DNA from: Clostridiales bacterium | GTDB taxonomy: Bacteria > Bacillota > Clostridia > Peptostreptococcales > Anaerovoracaceae | Length of the DNA: 44,770 bases | Direction of reading: 5' to 3' | Assembly (NCBI GenBank): GCA_012511395.1 | Contig: JAAZGD010000057.1 | Coordinates: 1-44,770 of the forward strand | In this document: one piece after another, positions 39,493 to 44,770 of the stretch | Position numbering within the stretch: the stretch's first letter is position 1 | Layout: each line of letters begins with the position of its first letter | Notes under the pieces: model-generated | The model's input: only the letters and a program-made list of their open reading frames with translations | Told to the model about the DNA's origin: nothing | Database searches by the model: none | Program-made: the position numbers and the translations under genes

Positions 39493-40155
39493 ATGACAAG
39501 AAAAGAGAAGGAAGAGGAAAGATTCAAGCAGCTGGTTTTAATGGAGCGTCAGCTGGAATATGAAGGCCTTAAGTATATTGCAGGTGTAGATGAAGTGGGA
39601 AGAGGGCCGCTTGCAGGCCCCGTCTTAGCGTGTTGCGTGGTGTTGCCCAGAGACTTTTATGAGCTTGGAATTGATGATTCCAAAAGACTGTCTGAAAAAA
39701 GGAGGCAGTTTTTATCAGAGATTATTCGAAAGGAAGCATTGGCCTTTGGAATCGGAAGGGTGGAGCCGGAACAGATAGATGAGATAAATATTCTAAGGGC
39801 TACAAAGAGAGCCATGACAGATGCAATTAACGCCTGCGATATTATGCTTCAGGAAAGAGGAGGAGCCATAGAGTATCTTTTAATAGACGGGATGTCCTTG
39901 GAAAACCTGGGAATTCCCCAGGACAGCGTCATAAAGGGGGATTCCACATGTTTAAGCATTGCGGCGGCTTCCATAGTTGCAAAGGTAGAAAGAGACAGAA
40001 TGATGGAGGCATATCATATCATATATCCGGGATATGGCTTTGACAGAAATAAAGGCTACGGCACCAAGGAACACTGTAACTGCCTTTTGGAAAAGGGACC
40101 CTGCCCCGTTCACAGAAGAAGCTTTATTAAAAAGATAGGAAGCAGAAATTATTAA
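39493..40155 (+). CDS. rnhB: Ribonuclease HII
   Basis: RNase HII removes ribonucleotides from DNA. The 220-residue protein carries GVDEVGRGPLAGPV with the catalytic Asp-Glu, IDDSKRLSEKRR, YLLIDGMSLE and AAASIVAKVERDRMM. The ATG directly follows the rbgA stop (TAGATG) with GGAGG upstream, so it is translationally coupled. Confidence 0.95.
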   Translation: MTRKEKEEERFKQLVLMERQLEYEGLKYIAGVDEVGRGPLAGPVLACCVVLPRDFYELGIDDSKRLSEKRRQFLSEIIRKEALAFGIGRVEPEQIDEINILRATKRAMTDAINACDIMLQERGGAIEYLLIDGMSLENLGIPQDSVIKGDSTCLSIAAASIVAKVERDRMMEAYHIIYPGYGFDRNKGYGTKEHCNCLLEKGPCPVHRRSFIKKIGSRNY

Positions 40156-40229
40156 TAATCTTTCTTTATTTTATGGCCTTAAATATGGTATATTAAGAGG
40201 TAAATTCTATTTAAAGGGGGCTTACACAT

Positions 40230-41906
40230 ATGAGCTTAAAAAGCGATATCCAGATTGCGCAAGCAAATGAAATGAAGGAAATTTACGAGCTGGCAAAGGA
40301 GGCGGGTATTGATGAAAAATACCTGGAACCTTACGGGAAATACAAGGCGAAAATAGATTACAGTATTTTGAAGGACAAGGAGAAGGAAAAGAACGGAAAG
40401 CTTATCCTTGTTACTGCAATTACTCCTACACCTGCAGGAGAAGGAAAGACTACTACTACAGTGGGCCTGGCTGACGGATTGCGAAAACTCGGGAAGAAAT
40501 CCTTTGTGACTTTAAGGGAGCCTTCTCTGGGCCCTGTCTTTGGAGTAAAAGGCGGTGCCGCAGGCGGCGGCTATGCACAAGTAGTACCTATGGAGGATAT
40601 TAACCTCCACTTCACAGGAGATATTCATGCAGTAGGCGCCGCAAACAATCTTATTGCTGCCATAATGGATAATCATATATATCAGGGAAATGCTCTGGGA
40701 ATCGATGTGAGAAAGATCACTTGGAACAGATGCATGGATATGAACGACAGACAGCTTAGGAACATTACAGACGGCCTTGGAGGAAAAGTCAACGGGGTTC
40801 CAAGAGAAGACCACTTTGATATTACCGTAGCCTCGGAGATCATGGCGATTCTGTGTCTTTCAAAGGACATGGATGATTTAAAGGATAGGATTTCAAAGGT
40901 TGTTGTGGGCTATAGCTTTAAGGATGAGCCTATAACTGCAGGTGAATTGAAGGCCCAAGGAGCCATAGCGGCATTGTTGAAGGATGCTTTAAAACCTAAT
41001 CTGGTTCAGACTCTGGAGCATACACCTGCCTTTATTCACGGAGGCCCCTTTGCAAATATTGCCCATGGCTGTAATTCTATTATGGCTACAAGAACTGCTT
41101 TAAAGCTTTCAGATTATGTAGTTACAGAAGCAGGCTTTGGGGCTGACCTGGGAGCTGAAAAATTTATCGACATTAAATGCAGAGTTGCGGACCTTCGCCC
41201 CAACTGTGTTGTAATAGTGGCTTCCGTAAGATCGCTTAAGCACCACGGAGGCGTTTTGAAGGAGGATTTATCCAAAGAAAACCCAGAGGCCCTGGCTAAG
41301 GGCCTTCCCAATCTGTTACAGCATGTGGAAAACGTGACCAGGGTTTACGGTCTTCCTACAGTGGTGGCAATCAACAGATTTCCTACGGATACTGAGGAGG
41401 AGATCTCTTTAATCAGGGAAAAGTGTAATGAGCTTTCAGTAAATGTGGCTCTGTCAGAAGTATGGGAAAAGGGCGGTGAAGGTGGAAGGGAGTTGGCGGA
41501 GGAAGTAGTAAGACTTTGCGAGACAGAGAGCAAGATGAACTTTGTCTATGAAACAGATTCTGCCATTTTAGATAAAATAAAGAGTATTGCCACAAGGGTG
41601 TATAGAGCGAAGGATGTGGTTCTCCTTCCCAACGCTCAAAAGCAGATGGAGCAATTAACGGCTCTTGGCTATTCGAAGCTGCCTGTATGTATGGCAAAAA
41701 CTCAATACAGCTTCTCAGATGACCCTTCCCTTAGGGGGACTCCCAAGGATTTCGTAGTTTCAATCAGAAACCTGAAGGTATCTGCCGGAGCAGGGTTTAT
41801 TGTAGCTTTGACGGGAGATATTATGACTTTGCCGGGACTTCCCAAGGTACCTGCAGCAGAAAGTATTGATGTTGACAGCAAGGGAAAGATAACAGGATTG
41901 TTTTAG
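40230..41906 (+). CDS. fhs: Formate-tetrahydrofolate ligase
   Basis: Fhs makes 10-formyl-THF from formate, THF and ATP, the entry of formate into one-carbon metabolism (Wood-Ljungdahl methyl branch or purine synthesis). At 558 residues it is full length, with TPTPAGEGKTTTTVGLADGL as ATP site, EPSLGPVFGVKGGAAGGGYAQ, HTPAFIHGGPFANIAHG and FGADLGAEKF. RBS AAAGGGG is 9 bases before the ATG. Its transcript ends at a terminator before folD. Confidence 0.97.
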   Translation: MSLKSDIQIAQANEMKEIYELAKEAGIDEKYLEPYGKYKAKIDYSILKDKEKEKNGKLILVTAITPTPAGEGKTTTTVGLADGLRKLGKKSFVTLREPSLGPVFGVKGGAAGGGYAQVVPMEDINLHFTGDIHAVGAANNLIAAIMDNHIYQGNALGIDVRKITWNRCMDMNDRQLRNITDGLGGKVNGVPREDHFDITVASEIMAILCLSKDMDDLKDRISKVVVGYSFKDEPITAGELKAQGAIAALLKDALKPNLVQTLEHTPAFIHGGPFANIAHGCNSIMATRTALKLSDYVVTEAGFGADLGAEKFIDIKCRVADLRPNCVVIVASVRSLKHHGGVLKEDLSKENPEALAKGLPNLLQHVENVTRVYGLPTVVAINRFPTDTEEEISLIREKCNELSVNVALSEVWEKGGEGGRELAEEVVRLCETESKMNFVYETDSAILDKIKSIATRVYRAKDVVLLPNAQKQMEQLTALGYSKLPVCMAKTQYSFSDDPSLRGTPKDFVVSIRNLKVSAGAGFIVALTGDIMTLPGLPKVPAAESIDVDSKGKITGLF

Positions 41907-41945
41907 CGCATAAAGCAAGGGGATTCGCCGGTTTGCTCAAAGGGT

Positions 41946-41983
41946 AAACAGTGTTGATTTCATTGAATTAGCACTGTTTTTTT
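41946..41983 (+). terminator. Terminator after fhs
   Basis: An 8-bp stem AAACAGTG/CACTGTTT with an 18-nt loop and a seven-T run. It precedes folD by about 30 nt, so folD may have another promoter or rely on readthrough. Confidence 0.65.
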
Positions 41984-42011
41984 GGTAAAATGTGCTACGG
42001 AGGTTTTTCCT

Positions 42012-42860
42012 ATGGCAATGAGACTATCAGGAGCTCCTGTGAGAGATAAAATCCTTAAATACATCCTTTTAAAAGGCAGGGAAGCAGGAGTTAATGCGGG
42101 CCTTACGGTTTTGCGTATGGGAGAGAAGCCAGAGGACTTAGCTTATGAAAAATCAATAATTGCCATGGGAGAAAAAGCAGGTATTACTGTAAAAGTGAAG
42201 CTTCTTGATGAAAACATGACAGACAAGAAAGCAAAGGACTTAATATCTGAAATAAATAACGACAAGAGTATTCACGGCGTTCTCCTCTTAAGACCTATGG
42301 CAAATAAAGAAGCGGAAAAGGCCATTACGGAAAATCTTGCACCTTCAAAGGATGTGGACGGCATAACACCTTCCTGTATGGCAGGCCTTTACGGGGCTGA
42401 CAAAACATATTTTCCGCCCTGCACAGCCAGAGCATGTATGGAAATTCTGTCCTTTTACAATCTTTCCCCCAAAGGAAAAAGAGTGGTTGTAATAGGAAGG
42501 AGTCTTGTTATAGGAAAGCCTGTTTCCATGATGCTTTTAAGAGAGGATGCTACAGTTACAATATGTCACAGCAAAACTTCAAACCTTAAGGAAATCACGA
42601 AAAATGCTGATATTGTAATTGTTGCAATAGGCAGGAGAGAAGCTATAGGAGGAGAGTTTTTAGAAAAAGGCCAGACAGTTATAGATGTGGGCATAAATGT
42701 TACAGAGGAAAATAAGCTTATAGGCGATGTTAACTATGAAGAAGCATTTAGTATAGTCGATAATATCACTCCTGTGCCCGGCGGCGTAGGCTCAGTAACC
42801 GCAAGCTTGCTATTGCTTCACTGTTTACAGTCCTGTCTTGGTATAATAGATAAGTATTAG
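42012..42860 (+). CDS. folD: FolD-type methylene-THF dehydrogenase, cyclohydrolase lysine absent
   Basis: FolD normally interconverts methylene-THF and formyl-THF. This 282-residue protein has the NADP-binding RVVVIGRSLVIGKPVSMMLL, KDVDGITP and PVPGGVGSVTASLLL signatures. In the active site, Y45-E-K-S-I49 replaces the usual Y-x-x-x-K, and LLLRPMA replaces the usual LVQLPLP, so the Lys and Gln used for cyclohydrolase activity are missing. A similar clostridial FolD is known to be dehydrogenase only, with FchA supplying cyclohydrolase. The start at 42012 has CGGAGG eight bases upstream. It follows fhs, supporting a role in the same pathway. Confidence 0.93.
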   Translation: MAMRLSGAPVRDKILKYILLKGREAGVNAGLTVLRMGEKPEDLAYEKSIIAMGEKAGITVKVKLLDENMTDKKAKDLISEINNDKSIHGVLLLRPMANKEAEKAITENLAPSKDVDGITPSCMAGLYGADKTYFPPCTARACMEILSFYNLSPKGKRVVVIGRSLVIGKPVSMMLLREDATVTICHSKTSNLKEITKNADIVIVAIGRREAIGGEFLEKGQTVIDVGINVTEENKLIGDVNYEEAFSIVDNITPVPGGVGSVTASLLLLHCLQSCLGIIDKY

Positions 42861-42876
42861 ATAAGGGGAAAAATAA

Positions 42877-44154
42877 ATGGAAAAATATGACTGTATGATA
42901 AGAATATTGGAACAGGAATTGGTGCCGGCCATGGGCTGTACTGAACCTGCCGCCGTGGCTTATGCCGCTAACTTAGCTAAAACTGCCCTTTCAGATATCC
43001 CCGATAAAGTGATTGTGACAACATCGGGGAATATTGTTAAAAATGTGAAAGGTGTGGTAATCCCTAATTCGGGGGGTCTAAAGGGTTTAAAGGCATCCTG
43101 TATTCTTGGGGTGGTAGCTCCTGATTCGGGAGGTGAGCTTGATATTCTTGAGAAGCTTTCAGAACAGGAAATTATTAAAGCAAATGAACTTTTGGAAACA
43201 GATTTTTGTGAAACCAGATTGGAAGAGAATGAAGGTCCGCTATATATAATGGTTACAGCAGAAAAAAATGGCCACTGGGCAACAGCTGTAATTAAGGGAG
43301 GCCATACTGATGTAATGCTGATTAAGAAGGATGAAGAGATTATCTTTAAAAGTGAGCCCACGGTGGAACAGGATACAGGCTCCGCAGACGACTGTCTCAG
43401 TGTAAAAGACATAGTCGCCTTTGCTTCTGAAGGTGATATTTCTGCTGTAATTCCCTTGTTGGACAGACAGATTAAACTGAATACTGAAATTTCCGATGAA
43501 GGGATGAACAGGGAATACGGAGCTGCAATAGGCAGAATGCTGAAGGAAGAAAATCCTGATGATATTAGAATAAGAGCGAAGGCAAAAGCGGCAGCAGGAG
43601 CTGATGCAAGAATGGGCGGAAGCCCTATGCCTGTAATCATTAATTCGGGCTCGGGGAACCAGGGCATTACAGTAACTGTTCCTGTAGTTGAATATGCTAA
43701 GGAGCTTAATGCATCAAAGGAAAAACTTTACAGAGCTTTAATCATCAGCAATCTTGTATCTGTACATATTAAAAGGCATATAGGAAAGCTCTCCGCCTTC
43801 TGCGGTGCAGTTTCTGCAGCCTCCGGGGCAGGAGCTGCCATAACCTTCTTAAAGGGGGGCGGCTATGAAGAAATAGCGGCTACCATAACCTCCACCATAG
43901 CAAATGTAAGCGGTATATTCTGCGATGGGGCAAAGGCCTCATGTGCGGTAAAAATTGCCTCTGCCCTTGATGCTGCCATTATGGCAGACACCTTAACACA
44001 GATGGAAAAAACTTTCTCCGAAGGTGACGGCATTGTAAGCTGCGATGTGGAACAGACCATAAGGAATTTAGGGGATGTAGGCGGTAAGGGAATGAGAGAA
44101 ACTGATGTTGAGATTATCAAGGCTATGTCCAAGCCTTGCGATAAACAGGAATAA
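42877..44154 (+). CDS. L-cysteine desulfidase-like protein (CyuA/UPF0597 family)
   Basis: A 425-residue relative of iron-sulfur L-serine dehydratases and cysteine desulfidases. Conserved cysteines for a [4Fe-4S] cluster lie in Cys21 (AMGCTEPAAVAYAA), AFCGAVSAASGAG, GIFCDGAKASCAVK. It should break L-cysteine (or a related amino acid) to pyruvate, sulfide and ammonia; serine is also possible. RBS AAGGGG is about eight bases before the ATG. It follows folD by 16 bases and precedes valS by 21, so all three may be co-transcribed. Confidence 0.88.
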   Translation: MEKYDCMIRILEQELVPAMGCTEPAAVAYAANLAKTALSDIPDKVIVTTSGNIVKNVKGVVIPNSGGLKGLKASCILGVVAPDSGGELDILEKLSEQEIIKANELLETDFCETRLEENEGPLYIMVTAEKNGHWATAVIKGGHTDVMLIKKDEEIIFKSEPTVEQDTGSADDCLSVKDIVAFASEGDISAVIPLLDRQIKLNTEISDEGMNREYGAAIGRMLKEENPDDIRIRAKAKAAAGADARMGGSPMPVIINSGSGNQGITVTVPVVEYAKELNASKEKLYRALIISNLVSVHIKRHIGKLSAFCGAVSAASGAGAAITFLKGGGYEEIAATITSTIANVSGIFCDGAKASCAVKIASALDAAIMADTLTQMEKTFSEGDGIVSCDVEQTIRNLGDVGGKGMRETDVEIIKAMSKPCDKQE

Positions 44155-44175
44155 ACAGAAGACGAGGATAACATA

Positions 44176-44770
44176 ATGCAAAACAATTTGGCTAAAACAT
44201 ATAGCCCTGAAGACTTTGAACATAGAATATATGAGATGTGGGAGAAAAGCGGAGTTTTCTCAACGAAAAGGGATCCTGATAAAAAGCCCTTTACCATAAG
44301 CATGCCCCCTCCCAATATAACGGGGCAGCTCCATATGGGCCATGCTCTTGATCAAACTCTGCAGGATGTTCTTATAAGGTACAAAAGGCTTAAGGGATTT
44401 GCCAGCCTTTGGGTGCCGGGCTCTGACCATGCCAGCATTGCAACAGAAGTTAAGGTGGTGGAGAGGATTAGAGAAGAAGGCCTTGAAAAGCAGGATATAG
44501 GAAGAGAGGAATTCCTTAAAAGAGCCTGGCAGTGGAAAGAGGAATATGGCGGAATAATTACTCAGCAGTGCAGAAGGCTGGGAGATTCCTGCGATTGGCA
44601 CAGGGAACGGTTTACCATGGATGAGGGCTGCAATATTGCAGTTACGGAATTCTTTATAAGGCTCTATGAAAAGGGTTTGATTTACAGAGGAAACCGTATA
44701 ATCAACTGGTGTCCCACCTGCGGTTCAGCTTTGTCCGATGCGGAGGTTGAACATGAAGATGTAAAGGGGC
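44176..44770 (+). CDS. valS: Valyl-tRNA synthetase (5' part; runs off the window)
   Basis: The first 198 codons of a class I aminoacyl-tRNA synthetase. The HIGH motif is His53-Met-Gly-His56 in NITGQLHMGHALD, followed by VPGSDHASIATEVKVVE and the editing-domain approach INWCPTCGSALSDAEVE. The pattern KTYSPEDFEHRIYEMWE and ITGQLHMGHALD identifies ValS. It attaches valine to tRNA-Val. I saw no T-box in the 21-base gap upstream. Confidence 0.97.
   Translation, partial: MQNNLAKTYSPEDFEHRIYEMWEKSGVFSTKRDPDKKPFTISMPPPNITGQLHMGHALDQTLQDVLIRYKRLKGFASLWVPGSDHASIATEVKVVERIREEGLEKQDIGREEFLKRAWQWKEEYGGIITQQCRRLGDSCDWHRERFTMDEGCNIAVTEFFIRLYEKGLIYRGNRIINWCPTCGSALSDAEVEHEDVKG

Noticed and set aside
42960..43667. 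235-codon minus-strand frame within the CyuA-like gene
   Set aside because: It is antisense to a well-supported gene and its serine/proline-rich translation looks like an antisense artefact.

Overview
The window (about 40% GC by eye, strong AGGAGG-type ribosome binding sites, TTGACA/TATAAT promoters, B. subtilis-type LexA box) comes from a strictly anaerobic low-GC Gram-positive bacterium, most likely a Clostridia/Tissierellia-type organism. Supporting signs are the oxygen-sensitive enzymes (class III ribonucleotide reductase and activase, formate-THF ligase, radical SAM enzymes, an iron-sulfur cysteine desulfidase-type protein), a minimal SufC-SufB pair, and the order rplS-rbgA-rnhB. No tRNA, rRNA, CRISPR array, insertion sequence or prophage was found. 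Most of the window reads as ordinary chromosome.

Region 1 (1-2.8 kb): a DUF4213/DUF364 protein, a large unrecognised lipoprotein, and a possible broken gene remnant. Region 2 (2.8-17.7 kb) is the most distinctive part: a molybdenum hydroxylase locus. A minus-strand operon encodes molybdate uptake (modA, modB, and a modC interrupted by a stop codon), an XdhC-type maturation factor, a MobA-like nucleotidyltransferase fused to a histidine phosphatase, and a MoeA-like molybdopterin-binding protein. It is divergent from an HTH-TOBE regulator. A second minus operon encodes a radical SAM enzyme, a methyltransferase, a C-GCAxxG-C-C cysteine protein and a short PaaK-like AMP-binding enzyme. Divergent from that operon are a single-chain aldehyde oxidoreductase (xanthine oxidase family), a flavin/iron-sulfur electron transfer protein and a tiny two-CxxC protein. 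I recall the same set from Desulfovibrio (DVU_1551 to DVU_1559 neighbourhood); its chemistry is, as far as I know, unexplained.

Region 3 (17.7-22.6 kb): nrdG, an nrdD with a fused C-terminal redoxin domain, a thioredoxin reductase and a nitroreductase. Region 4 (22.6-27.7 kb, minus strand): a frameshifted NifX-like gene, two MinD-type ATPases with inserted ferredoxin domains, a metallo-beta-lactamase fold protein, an intact NifX-like protein, then sufC-sufB. Region 5 (27.8-32.4 kb): an SOS-controlled Y-family polymerase with a small partner gene, a TlpA-like lipoprotein / 52-residue CxxC membrane peptide / polyferredoxin module, and a secreted SLH-transglutaminase protein.

Region 6 (32.4-38.1 kb): proline synthesis, with proA downstream of an RNase H-like exonuclease on the minus strand and proB-proC on the plus strand, followed by a Nudix hydrolase and a XerD-like recombinase that lacks the catalytic tyrosine. 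Region 7 (38.1-44.8 kb): rplS, rbgA, rnhB, formate-THF ligase, a FolD lacking the cyclohydrolase lysine, a CyuA/UPF0597 protein and the start of valS. Two clearly interrupted genes (modC and a nifX-like gene) and one possible remnant suggest either recent decay or sequencing errors; raw reads would settle this.
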